From: DASRCB01 sp035653295
Lineage (GTDB): Bacteria; Acidobacteriota; Terriglobia; Bryobacterales; Bryobacteraceae
NCBI GenBank assembly: GCA_035653295.1
Contig: DASRCB010000123.1
Span: 1 to 9,274 of the forward strand
Direction of reading: 5' to 3'
Length of the DNA: 9,274 bases
Part shown: positions 1 through 6,232 of the stretch, piece by piece
Position numbering within the stretch: the first letter of the stretch is position 1
How the letters are laid out: every line of letters begins with the position of its first letter
Notes under the pieces: model-generated
What the model saw: only the letters and a program-made list of their open reading frames with translations
Told to the model about the DNA's origin: nothing
Database searches by the model: none
Translations under genes and position numbers: made by a program

Positions 1-452
1 CCGAATGCCGCTGACTTGAGCACCGCCGGCGCGCCCAGCTCATCCAGCGCAGCCGCGAGCTCAGCCATTGAGGTGACGTAGCGAAACGGCGTGACCGGCA
101 GGCCGGCGCTGACCAGAAAACTCTTCTCCCGGAAGCGCTGCTGCGTGATGTGCAGGATCTCGCCGCGCGGGCGCACCACGGCGCACTCGGCCGCTGCCGC
201 CGCGGTTGCGGCCGGAACGTTCTCGAATTCGAAGGTGACCGCCGCAACTCCTCGGGCGAACTCACGAACGCGGTCGAGGTCGTCGTAGGAGGCGGTGATC
301 TCGACATCCGCGACCTGGCCTGTCGGAGTGTCCTCCTCGGGCGAGAAGGTGTGAACCCGGTAGCCCATGCGCCGCGCGGCAATGGCAAACATGCGCCCCA
401 GCTGCCCGCTTCCCAGCACGCCCACCGTCGCGCCGGGCAGAATTGGTTTCAC
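1..452 (-). CDS. purK: N5-carboxyaminoimidazole ribonucleotide synthetase, N-terminal part (cut by window edge)
   Basis: ATP-grasp enzyme that converts AIR, bicarbonate and ATP to N5-CAIR in cytosolic purine synthesis. Only the first 150 residues are present; the family is usually about 350-390 residues. The N-terminal nucleotide-binding-like fold shows as VGVLGSGQLGRMFAIAARRM (residues 10-29), followed by the family signature TPTGQVAD (42-49), FEFENVP (74-80) and QQRFREKSFL (104-113). VLKS near residues 144-147 matches the first ATP-grasp lysine segment. The start is the GTG at 450-452, which overlaps the purE stop codon as GTGA. This 4-nt overlap implies translational coupling, and purE next door confirms the assignment. 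The rest of the gene lies beyond position 1. Confidence 0.95.
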   Translation of the reverse strand, partial: MKPILPGATVGVLGSGQLGRMFAIAARRMGYRVHTFSPEEDTPTGQVADVEITASYDDLDRVREFARGVAAVTFEFENVPAATAAAAAECAVVRPRGEILHITQQRFREKSFLVSAGLPVTPFRYVTSMAELAAALDELGAPAVLKSAAF

Positions 453-931
453 TCCAGCACTTCTCCGCGGACCTTCTCGGCCATGTCGGCGCGATAGCGG
501 CGCAGCCTGTCGCGAAGCGCCGGGTCGTTGTTGGCGAGAATCGAGATCGCGAGCAGCGCCGCATTCGTTGCGCCGGCCTTCCCGATGGCCAGCGTACCGA
601 CCGGAACGCCTCCAGGCATCTGCACGATGGACAGCAGCGAATCCATGCCCTTGAGCGCGTGCGACTCCACGGGAACGCCAAGCACCGGAAGCACCGTCTG
701 CGCCGCGACCATGCCGGGCAGATGCGCCGCCCCGCCCGCTCCGGCAATGATCACCTGAATGCCCCGGCTCTCGGCCGTCGAGGCGTACTCGGCCATCCAC
801 TGTGGCGTGCGATGCGCGGAAACAACGCGGCATTCGTGCGGCACGTCGAAAGTGGCAAGCACGTCGCGAGCATGACGCATGGTCTCCCAGTCGGACCGGC
901 TGCCCATGATGACGCCGACGAGCGGGTTCAT
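449..931 (-). CDS. purE: N5-CAIR mutase, class I PurE
   Basis: Converts N5-CAIR, the PurK product, to CAIR in purine synthesis; the family forms cytosolic octamers. At 160 residues it is the usual length. Visible family motifs are MGSRSDW (9-15, phosphate/substrate loop), SAHRTP (38-43, with the active-site histidine H40), AGAGGAAHLPGM (63-74) and TLAIGKAGATNAALLA (113-128). A purK directly downstream supports the class I, PurK-dependent form rather than the class II AIR carboxylase. The ATG lies 3 nt after the icd stop codon (TAACAGATG), so any ribosome binding site sits in the end of icd. No strong Shine-Dalgarno sequence is seen there, which fits reinitiation or coupling. Confidence 0.97.
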   Translation of the reverse strand: MNPLVGVIMGSRSDWETMRHARDVLATFDVPHECRVVSAHRTPQWMAEYASTAESRGIQVIIAGAGGAAHLPGMVAAQTVLPVLGVPVESHALKGMDSLLSIVQMPGGVPVGTLAIGKAGATNAALLAISILANNDPALRDRLRRYRADMAEKVRGEVLE

Positions 932-934
932 CTG

Positions 935-2377
935 TTACTGGCCCTGCGCGAGCGAGTAGCCGGGGTGGCCGTCGTAGCTGCGTAATCCCTCGGTCTTCAC
1001 GATCTGCAGCCCCTCGGCATCGATGCGCCCCAGCAGATCGATCGTCTTCCGAATCGTGGTGCCGCCATCGGCCGTGAACCGCAGCCGGAAGCTGTCGGTG
1101 CAGAACGTCTCCGGCAGCCCTTCCGGCCAGACTTTCACGCCGCGGTTCGAGATCATGGTCAGTTTCAGCCCGTCGGCATTCGCTTTATTCGCCACCTGGG
1201 CGAGCGCGTTCGGATCGGCGGAAGGCCACTCTACGTAAACGTCGATGCCGTCGATGCGCTTCTCCCCGCCCTGCCGGAGCTCGCCAACAGAGACGCCCTG
1301 CTGTCCCGCCGGCGCTGCCGCGTAGTGGACCGCGCGAAGCTTCTCGGGCTTCTGCCCCAGGCGCGCCACCACCGCCTCGGCGAATTCTTTTGTGCCGACC
1401 TTCTGTTTACTGACGCCCTCGGTGAAGATGTCGTAGGTGTGAACACCGTCTTCGATGGTGCGCAGCCAGGCGTTGTGCACGCGCTCGGCGACGTCGCCCT
1501 GCCCGATGTGCACCAGCATGAGCACACCTCCGAGCAGCAGGCCGGACGGATTGGCGAGGTTCTGGCCGGCGCGCCGCGGCGCCGAGCCGTGGATGGCCTC
1601 GAACATGGCGCACTGTGTGCCAATGTTTGCCGACCCGGCGAGCCCTACCGACCCGGCGATCTGCGCGGCAACGTCGGAAAGAATGTCGCCATAGAGATTC
1701 GGCATCACGATGACGTCAAACGCTTCCGGCGTGTCGGCCATCTTCGCCGCGCCGATGTCCACGATCCAGTGTTCCTTCTCGATGTCCGGGTACTGCTGGC
1801 CGATCTCATCGAACACCTTGTGGAACAGGCCGTCGGTCATCTTCATGATGTTGTCTTTGGTGAAGCATGTTACCTTCTTACGGCCGTGGCGGCGAGCATA
1901 TTCGAAGGCGTAGCGGACAATTTTTTCCGATCCGGGCCGCGAGATCAGCTTCAGCGTTTGGACGACATTCGGACTGAGTTGATATTCGATGCCGGCGTAC
2001 AGGTCCTCTTCGTTCTCGCGCACAATCACCACGTCCATCTTTTCGTGTTTGGTCTGGACGAAGGGGTGATAGGACACGCAGGGGCGGACGTTGGCATAGA
2101 GGCCCAGCGCCTTGCGTGTGGTGACATTCAGGCTCTTGAAGCCGCCGCCCTGTGGAGTCGTGATGGGCGCCTTCAGAAAGACCTTGGTGCGGCGCAGCGA
2201 TTCCCAGGAGGACGGCTCGATACCGGCGCTGTTGCCGCGCAGGTAGACTTTTTCGCCGATTTCAATGGTTTCCGGCTCGATCCGCGCGCCCGCCGCGGTG
2301 AGGATCCGCAGCGTGGCATTCATGATCTCCGGGCCGATGCCGTCGCCGTGCGCGATGGTGATGGGAGTGTTCGCCAT
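935..2377 (-). CDS. icd: Isocitrate dehydrogenase, probably NADP-dependent, with C-terminal extension domain
   Basis: Oxidatively decarboxylates isocitrate to 2-oxoglutarate in the TCA cycle. The 480-residue length and the C-terminal extra domain (about 350-480, containing DVYVEWP and FRLRFTADGG) match the Thermus/alphaproteobacterial branch rather than the ~416-residue E. coli type. Motifs: GDGIGPEI near the N terminus (11-18), substrate loop KSLNVTTRKALGLYANVRP (81-99, with S82, N84, R88 and R98 as substrate contacts), R120, Y127, K174, metal-binding NLYGDILSD (227-235), and cofactor loop HGSAPRRAGQNLANPSG (263-279). Arg268-Arg269 occupy the place of Lys344-Tyr345 of E. coli Icd, where NAD enzymes carry an acidic residue, so NADP is expected by inference. 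S82 matches the E. coli phosphoserine position, but no AceK gene is seen here. The start ATG has no clear Shine-Dalgarno sequence. The gene leads into purE and purK. Confidence 0.93.
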   Translation of the reverse strand: MANTPITIAHGDGIGPEIMNATLRILTAAGARIEPETIEIGEKVYLRGNSAGIEPSSWESLRRTKVFLKAPITTPQGGGFKSLNVTTRKALGLYANVRPCVSYHPFVQTKHEKMDVVIVRENEEDLYAGIEYQLSPNVVQTLKLISRPGSEKIVRYAFEYARRHGRKKVTCFTKDNIMKMTDGLFHKVFDEIGQQYPDIEKEHWIVDIGAAKMADTPEAFDVIVMPNLYGDILSDVAAQIAGSVGLAGSANIGTQCAMFEAIHGSAPRRAGQNLANPSGLLLGGVLMLVHIGQGDVAERVHNAWLRTIEDGVHTYDIFTEGVSKQKVGTKEFAEAVVARLGQKPEKLRAVHYAAAPAGQQGVSVGELRQGGEKRIDGIDVYVEWPSADPNALAQVANKANADGLKLTMISNRGVKVWPEGLPETFCTDSFRLRFTADGGTTIRKTIDLLGRIDAEGLQIVKTEGLRSYDGHPGYSLAQGQ

Positions 2378-2453
2378 GGTAGAAAAGTCCAGCGTAGCAG
2401 GCAGGGTGGCGGATGGGGTGATGAAACACAGGGAAACAGCCGATGAACTGGCT

Positions 2454-2460
2454 GAGGGAA
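2454..2460 (+). promoter_or_regulatory. Ribosome binding site of the 127-residue membrane protein
   Basis: GAGGGAA lies 7 nt before the ATG at 2468. It favours this start over the overlapping frame that begins at 2443. Confidence 0.55.
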
Positions 2461-2467
2461 TTGCTCC

Positions 2468-2851
2468 ATGCGCGTGCGCCTGAAAACAGACGAGCCCGCG
2501 CCGCCGGTGCTCTGGTTCACCTTTGCGGCCATTTTCCTGCTCGGCGGGGCGATCGAGATCGTCACCCGCAGGCAGGTCGGCTCCGGTGTCCTCTATTGCT
2601 GTATCGGCTTGTCCTATATGCTCGACATCGCCAAACCGCGGCTGGCGCAGGTCCTGTTCGGGCTGTCGCTCGCCTCACTCCTGACGCTGGGAATCACTCA
2701 GCTGATGCGGGGCAGTATCGGCATGGGGGCCCTGAACACAGGATTAGCCGCTATCTTCCTGATTCTGCTAGTGCAGCGCGTTCGGAGCGAGCGCGCCGCC
2801 GCACCCCCGGCGGCCGCGCCTACAGTAGACGCCTCCACCAATTCCCTGTAG
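2468..2851 (+). CDS. Small four-helix membrane protein, function unknown
   Basis: No family recognised. The 127-residue product is strongly hydrophobic, with four likely transmembrane segments at about residues 13-32, 38-54, 59-80 and 84-103. A short basic N-terminal stretch (MRVRLK) precedes the first, and basic loops lie between them (TRRQ at 33-36, KPR at 56-58). The C-terminal tail is Ala/Pro-rich and probably disordered. The start is supported by a Shine-Dalgarno sequence, GAGGGAA, just upstream. The gene diverges from icd across 90 nt and is followed by an unlinked-looking pilin gene. An overlapping frame at 2443-2883 gives an Arg-rich product and is judged a shadow. The sequence suggests an inner-membrane protein; no role can be inferred from its neighbours. 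Confidence 0.7.
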   Translation: MRVRLKTDEPAPPVLWFTFAAIFLLGGAIEIVTRRQVGSGVLYCCIGLSYMLDIAKPRLAQVLFGLSLASLLTLGITQLMRGSIGMGALNTGLAAIFLILLVQRVRSERAAAPPAAAPTVDASTNSL

Positions 2852-2873
2852 CCGGGCGCCTGCCCCTGCCCGG
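2852..2873 (+). repeat. GC-rich hairpin at the stop codon of the membrane protein gene
   Basis: CCGGGC (2852-2857) and GCCCGG (2868-2873) form a perfect 6-bp stem with a 10-nt loop, right after the TAG stop. No T-tract follows, so it is not a standard intrinsic terminator. It may stabilise the 3' end of the mRNA or be chance in GC-rich DNA. Confidence 0.3.
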
Positions 2874-2938
2874 ATCTTCGTAGGAATACCATGCCTCGGC
2901 ACATGCCTGCGCCGGCCCGAACCTTAGTTCTTTCCAGC

Positions 2939-2962
2939 ATCCGTTTAGGGGCTAACGCGGAT
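2939..2962 (+). repeat. Inverted repeat upstream of the Flp pilin gene
   Basis: ATCCG (2939-2943) pairs with CGGAT (2958-2962), and inside it TTAG (2945-2948) pairs with CTAA (2952-2955) around a GGG loop, with a small internal loop between the stems. A short TTTGT follows on the plus strand. It could be a weak terminator for the upstream membrane protein gene or an operator/leader structure for the pilin gene, whose start is 77 nt downstream. Confidence 0.35.
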
Positions 2963-3021
2963 TTGTAGCGGCCAAACGCGATGTTAATTTACACATAGCA
3001 ACTGACCAGGATCGAAGTTGC

Positions 3022-3035
3022 GGGGAGAGGAGAAG
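3022..3035 (+). promoter_or_regulatory. Strong ribosome binding site of the Flp pilin gene
   Basis: The purine-rich run GGGGAGAGGAGAAG contains GGAG at 3029-3032, 6 nt before the ATG at 3039. It decides for this start over an in-frame TTG at 3018, and predicts high translation, as expected for a pilin subunit. Confidence 0.75.
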
Positions 3036-3038
3036 ATA

Positions 3039-3230
3039 ATGAAGCGTTTGCAGAACATTGCCCTCAGGTTGAGAATCTGGAAGGATACGCGCGGCCAGGA
3101 CCTCATCGAATACGCCCTCATGGCGGGATTCGTGGCCGTTGCCGCCGGGGCCATCATGCCCGGCGTGTCCAACAGCATCAGCTCCATTTTCAGCAAGATC
3201 GGCAGCACGCTCAAAGCGGCTGGCGGCTGA
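3039..3230 (+). CDS. flp: Flp/Fap-family type IVb pilin (orphan)
   Basis: Precursor of a small type IVb pilin, normally cut by a TadV/CpaA-type prepilin peptidase and assembled into thin adhesive Flp/Tad fibres at the cell envelope. The product has 63 residues, typical for the family. It has a basic leader of about 19 residues, then the processing motif TRG|QDLIEYALMAGFVAV. In the mature protein Glu5 and Tyr6 are conserved, followed by a hydrophobic helix and a Ser/Gly-rich end. The start chosen has a strong Shine-Dalgarno sequence. No tad/cpa assembly ATPase, secretin, peptidase or second pilin is visible within the window, so the machinery must be encoded elsewhere or be absent. The stop lies 7 nt from the stop of the convergent LarA-like gene. 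Confidence 0.88.
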   Translation: MKRLQNIALRLRIWKDTRGQDLIEYALMAGFVAVAAGAIMPGVSNSISSIFSKIGSTLKAAGG

Positions 3231-3237
3231 TTCCCAT

Positions 3238-4566
3238 TCATCCCACGGCGGATGGGGCGGGCCCTCTCTCCTCCTCCGCCGTGTCAACCCATTCGGTGCT
3301 GCGTTCCCACGGCAGCAGGTCTCCCGCGCGGTCAAAACCCATCTGCCGCGGACCGTCGAGAATCTCCAGATCCGTGCTGGATTCAATGTGCGGCCGCAGA
3401 TTCTCGCTCATCCTCACGATTCCAAGTTCCAGCGTGTTGCGGATCTGCACGTACGTGATTTGACCCGCATCCAGCTTACCCACCGTAGGCGCGATTCGCT
3501 CCAGGCATTCGCGATCCGAAGCAAAGTGAATCGGCGTTCGAATGCAGGCCGGCGTTGAGGCGGTCAGGGAATTGATGTGCGTGGGCGTCCAGTCGATTTT
3601 GTCCAGAATGCGGTCGTGAATCACGTCGGCCATTCCGATGCCAACCCCGTTTCCGTACGATCCGCTGGTCAGATCGCGCGCGAAAATGCGCTCCACCCGG
3701 GGAATATCCGGCCAGGGATTGTATTCCGCATGGACGCTGCGATTGATCACCTTGGTGTCCATGCCCGCGCCGCTGATGTTCTTCCCAATCTCGTCGACGA
3801 TCAGGACGTCCACCTGAGGGACGGGAATGCGCGCCATCCAGGTTTTGACCAGCGCGAGCAGCTCCTCTTCACGCTGCTCCATGGTTTCCACCGGCACGGC
3901 CTCGAGCCGAGCCGTATTGTGGCCGGCATCCTCGAGGATCGCCAGACCGCCGAGAATCTTACGGCTCCCCAGCACCTGACGGCCAACGGTGCGGATGACG
4001 TGCTCCAGCCCGAGGCGATACGCGAAGGTGTGGTACTGCCGAGCTCCGGCGAACTTGCCGAGCCCGATGGCCATCATCTTGAAGAGGCCGCTCTCCAGCC
4101 GGCCGGCGAAGTCGGTGTGCCATTTTACGCGCCCGATCAGCATTACGCCGTCGGACTCGAAGGCATTCCGGTCCATGTACGCTTCGACGCCGTCGGCGGT
4201 GCGGCCGAGGGGAACCACGTCCAGCGCGCTGATGACCGGGCAGCCCATGGTCGCCTCGTGGATGCCGTAGTGCGCGAGCACATCGGCCTGACCTTCCGCG
4301 GTCGCCGCCCCGTGACTGCCCATGGCCGGGAAAATGAACGGCTGGCACCCCTGGGCTTTCCAGTAGTCGACTACCGCGCGCACGATGGTGTTGATATTCG
4401 AAATACCGCGGCTCCCCACGCCGATAGCGACGCGCGAGCCGCGCGGCACGCGTGAGGAGAAACCGGAGGCGGCAAGCTGCCGCTCGGCTTCGCCGCGAAC
4501 ATCGGCAAGAGCGCGGTCCGCAAGCTTCTGGCGGACGGTGAACAGGCGCGGAAGGTCCATGCCCAT
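3238..4566 (-). CDS. LarA-like (DUF2088) nickel-pincer racemase/epimerase homologue
   Basis: Related to LarA, the lactate racemase that uses a nickel-pincer nucleotide cofactor bound to a lysine to move hydride at a 2-hydroxyacid carbon. The 442-residue product is close to LarA length. Residues that fit the LarA catalytic set are R53 (GSRGISN), H85 (GSHGAAT), H150 (VKWHTDF), K163 (GLFKMM) and H179 (RQYHTF). Their order and spacing follow LarA R75, H108, H174, K184 and H200 closely; those numbers are recalled, not aligned. The usual HR..T motif is HG here, so this is a divergent branch and the substrate is unknown. No larB, larC or larE is nearby. The reading frame runs open to 4992, but similarity starts at MGMDLPRLFTV, so ATG 4564-4566 was chosen (4558-4560 is an alternative); neither has a clear Shine-Dalgarno sequence. 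The Glu/Ala/Pro tail looks disordered. Confidence 0.8.
   Translation of the reverse strand: MGMDLPRLFTVRQKLADRALADVRGEAERQLAASGFSSRVPRGSRVAIGVGSRGISNINTIVRAVVDYWKAQGCQPFIFPAMGSHGAATAEGQADVLAHYGIHEATMGCPVISALDVVPLGRTADGVEAYMDRNAFESDGVMLIGRVKWHTDFAGRLESGLFKMMAIGLGKFAGARQYHTFAYRLGLEHVIRTVGRQVLGSRKILGGLAILEDAGHNTARLEAVPVETMEQREEELLALVKTWMARIPVPQVDVLIVDEIGKNISGAGMDTKVINRSVHAEYNPWPDIPRVERIFARDLTSGSYGNGVGIGMADVIHDRILDKIDWTPTHINSLTASTPACIRTPIHFASDRECLERIAPTVGKLDAGQITYVQIRNTLELGIVRMSENLRPHIESSTDLEILDGPRQMGFDRAGDLLPWERSTEWVDTAEEERGPAPSAVG
3244..3283 (+). repeat. 9-bp inverted repeat in the convergent flp / LarA-like 3' region
   Basis: CACGGCGGA (3244-3252) and TCCGCCGTG (3275-3283) are perfect arms around a GC-rich 22-nt loop. 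The repeat starts 14 nt after the flp stop codon and lies inside the last codons of the opposite gene, encoding its low-complexity tail. No T-tract follows on the plus strand. It may act as a transcript-end hairpin for flp. Confidence 0.35.
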
Positions 4567-4613
4567 CAGAATACAGTCTTGTGAAGCAGGATTTCGCCTG
4601 CGGTCAGCGTAAA

Positions 4614-5255
4614 TCAGCCGGCGGCCTGCTCGCCCCAGGCGCGCTCCAGCATGCGGGAGTACTCGGAAGAAGCGAACAAATCGAAGGCGTAGGATTCGGC
4701 GTCGAGTTCGGCGAACTGCGCCTGACGCTGGAAAGAGGCGAAGATCTGGTCGGCGAAGTGGTGATAACTGCGGACGAAATCGTCGGCCAACAGGTTGCGC
4801 GGCGGCGCATCCGCGAACATGACGTTGAGGGCGATGCCGCGGGAGAAGATGGAGCGGTAGTCGGCGACACCCCAGCGGGTCAGCTTTTGCCGGACGGCTT
4901 CCGGCGGGTTCTGAACCAGGTAGGCGGCAAAACTGTGCACGTCCGTAGCGTTGGGAAACTCCTCCGGACTGCGGACCGCAAGATCGACGCACTGTTCCAG
5001 CCAGCGCATCACATCCCGGCCCACATAGTAGACCATGCGCAGCTCACAGTAGCGGCCATCGAGCAGGCGCTGATCCAGTTCCTCGCGGGTAAACTCACCG
5101 GTCGGCAAAAGCCCCTGGAGCATGAGGCTGGCCCGCGAGCTCTCGACCAGGCGCGACGGACCGTTGGCGTCGGAGAACGGGTGCAGAATCAGCGGCGGCA
5201 GCCGGAAATCGTCGCTTTGCATCCGTTTCACCATCTCTCGTTCAGACCGTGACAT
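4614..5255 (-). CDS. Conserved-looking soluble protein of unknown function
   Basis: No family recognised. The 213-residue product is soluble, charged and probably mostly helical, with no signal peptide or membrane segment. Notable features are LILHPFSDANGPSRLVESSR (23-42), a Tyr/Arg segment ELRMVYYVGRDVMRWLEQCV (71-90), FAAYLVQNPPEAVRQKLTRWG and SYHHFADQIFASFQRQAQFAE. GC-rich third codon positions and a balanced composition support real coding. Starts at 5255, 5231 (MVKRMQ) or 5219 (MQSDDF) are possible; the last has GAGATGG about 8 nt before it. It lies 47 nt upstream of the LarA-like gene on the same strand, so the two may be co-transcribed. No function is proposed. Confidence 0.75.
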   Translation of the reverse strand: MSRSEREMVKRMQSDDFRLPPLILHPFSDANGPSRLVESSRASLMLQGLLPTGEFTREELDQRLLDGRYCELRMVYYVGRDVMRWLEQCVDLAVRSPEEFPNATDVHSFAAYLVQNPPEAVRQKLTRWGVADYRSIFSRGIALNVMFADAPPRNLLADDFVRSYHHFADQIFASFQRQAQFAELDAESYAFDLFASSEYSRMLERAWGEQAAG

Positions 5256-5313
5256 GACACCATCAGTATTGATTTCAGGCCGGTTAGCGTCAGCAGTACT
5301 TCCGCCTCAAAAG

Positions 5314-5367
5314 CCTGGACCGGGCGCCTTCGAAGTCCCTGGTACGCTGCAACCAATACCCTGGTAC
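5314..5367. repeat. Tandem CCCTGGTAC direct repeats in the divergent spacer
   Basis: CCCTGGTAC occurs at 5337-5345 and exactly again at 5359-5367, a 22-bp period (about two helical turns). A degenerate copy, CCTGGAC, sits at 5314-5320, 24 bp before the first. The repeats lie between the divergent start codons at 5255 and 5492, where a regulator binding site would be expected. No regulator is identified. Confidence 0.4.
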
Positions 5368-5426
5368 ACACATGGATGATGCCCCCGATGAACTCTGTGT
5401 ATCGATGAGTATCACATTTCCTTAGA

Positions 5427-5462
5427 CGATTGCCAGAGTTTTCTGAATCGAGAAAACAATCG
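5427..5462. repeat. Two-tier inverted repeat upstream of the FAH-family gene
   Basis: CGATTG (5427-5432) pairs with CAATCG (5457-5462), and inside it TTTTCT (5439-5444) pairs with AGAAAA (5451-5456) around the loop GAATCG. The 6-nt stretch 5433-5438 is bulged. It ends 29 nt before the ATG at 5492 in an AT-richer stretch, so it may be an operator or a 5' leader hairpin. There is no T-tract after it. Confidence 0.4.
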
Positions 5463-5491
5463 GTGTGCGAAGCTGACTCCAGAGCTCGAGC

Positions 5492-6232
5492 ATGCGACTT
5501 GTCCGCTATACCCTGGATCCGGCAACCCGCCCGACAGCCGGCGATGGCGATCCTGCCGTACGCCGCGCCACAGTTGAGGAAATGCCCGTGAGCGCGCAGC
5601 TGCTGCCGCCCTGCACGCCCTCGAAGATCGTCTGCGTGGGCCGCAACTACGCCGAACACGCGCGCGAGCTGGGCAACGAGACGCCCAAAGAGCCGCTGAT
5701 TTTCCTGAAGCCGCCGTCGTCGCTGATCGCCAGCGGAGACGCGATCGTCTGGCCGGCCATTTCGCAGCGGGTCGATTTCGAGGGTGAGCTCGGCGTCGTG
5801 ATGGCGCGCCGGGCCCGCCATGTTCGCCAGGATCAGGCGATGGATTACGTCCTCGGCTACACCTGTGTGAACGACGTCACCGCTCGGGACCTGCAGAAGA
5901 GCGACGGGCAGTGGACGCGGGGGAAGGGTTTCGATACTTTCTGTGCCGTCGGCCCGTGCCTGACGCCGAAAGAGGAGCTCCCAATCGATTCCATCCGCCT
6001 TCGCACACGCGTGGATGGCGTCGTGCGGCAGGAGGGATCGCCGCGGGAAATGATCTTCAGTATCGCTGCTATAATCGAGTTCGTCACCGACTTCATGACG
6101 CTGGAACCGGGCGATCTGATCGCCACCGGCACGCCGCCCGGAGTAGGCTCGCTCCAGCCCGGATCGACCGTTGAGGTGGATATCGAGGGGATCGGTGTGC
6201 TGCGGAACACCGTCATTCGGGAGGAGCGATGA
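5492..6232 (+). CDS. Fumarylacetoacetate hydrolase-family protein (acylpyruvase / HHDD isomerase-like)
   Basis: Soluble metal-dependent enzyme of the FAH fold; relatives cleave or isomerise acylpyruvates and similar diketo acids from aromatic or amino acid breakdown, or decarboxylate oxaloacetate. The 246 residues match the single-domain family. A short N-terminal region precedes the catalytic core, which begins at KIVCVGRNYAEHARELG (45-61, with H56 in the lid helix). Metal ligands are E97 and E99 in DFEGELGVV and D128 in CVNDVTARDLQ. K145 (GKGFD) and LIATGTPPGVG (209-219) complete the signature. The start is ATG 5492; no clear Shine-Dalgarno sequence is seen. It overlaps the transaldolase gene by 4 nt (ATGA). 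The exact substrate cannot be told from sequence; the broad family is certain. Confidence 0.92.
   Translation: MRLVRYTLDPATRPTAGDGDPAVRRATVEEMPVSAQLLPPCTPSKIVCVGRNYAEHARELGNETPKEPLIFLKPPSSLIASGDAIVWPAISQRVDFEGELGVVMARRARHVRQDQAMDYVLGYTCVNDVTARDLQKSDGQWTRGKGFDTFCAVGPCLTPKEELPIDSIRLRTRVDGVVRQEGSPREMIFSIAAIIEFVTDFMTLEPGDLIATGTPPGVGSLQPGSTVEVDIEGIGVLRNTVIREER
6219..6226 (+). promoter_or_regulatory. Ribosome binding site of the transaldolase gene
   Basis: GGGAGGAG lies inside the last codons of the FAH-family gene, just before the ATG at 6229. Together with the ATGA overlap it indicates coupled translation with strong reinitiation. Confidence 0.7.

Noticed and set aside
1325..2446. 373-residue open frame antisense to icd
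   Set aside because: icd on the other strand has all family motifs; the long antisense frame follows from high GC content.
2443..2883. 146-residue frame overlapping the small membrane protein
   Set aside because: Arg-rich with no hydrophobic pattern and no ribosome binding site; the 2468 frame is better supported.
3577..4455. 292-residue plus-strand frame inside the LarA-like gene
   Set aside because: It overlaps the catalytic residues of a recognised enzyme on the other strand and shows no motif.
4567..4992. Upstream extension of the LarA-like frame to a 584-residue protein
   Set aside because: The added part is Arg-rich, overlaps the 213-residue gene on the same strand and lies outside the family similarity.
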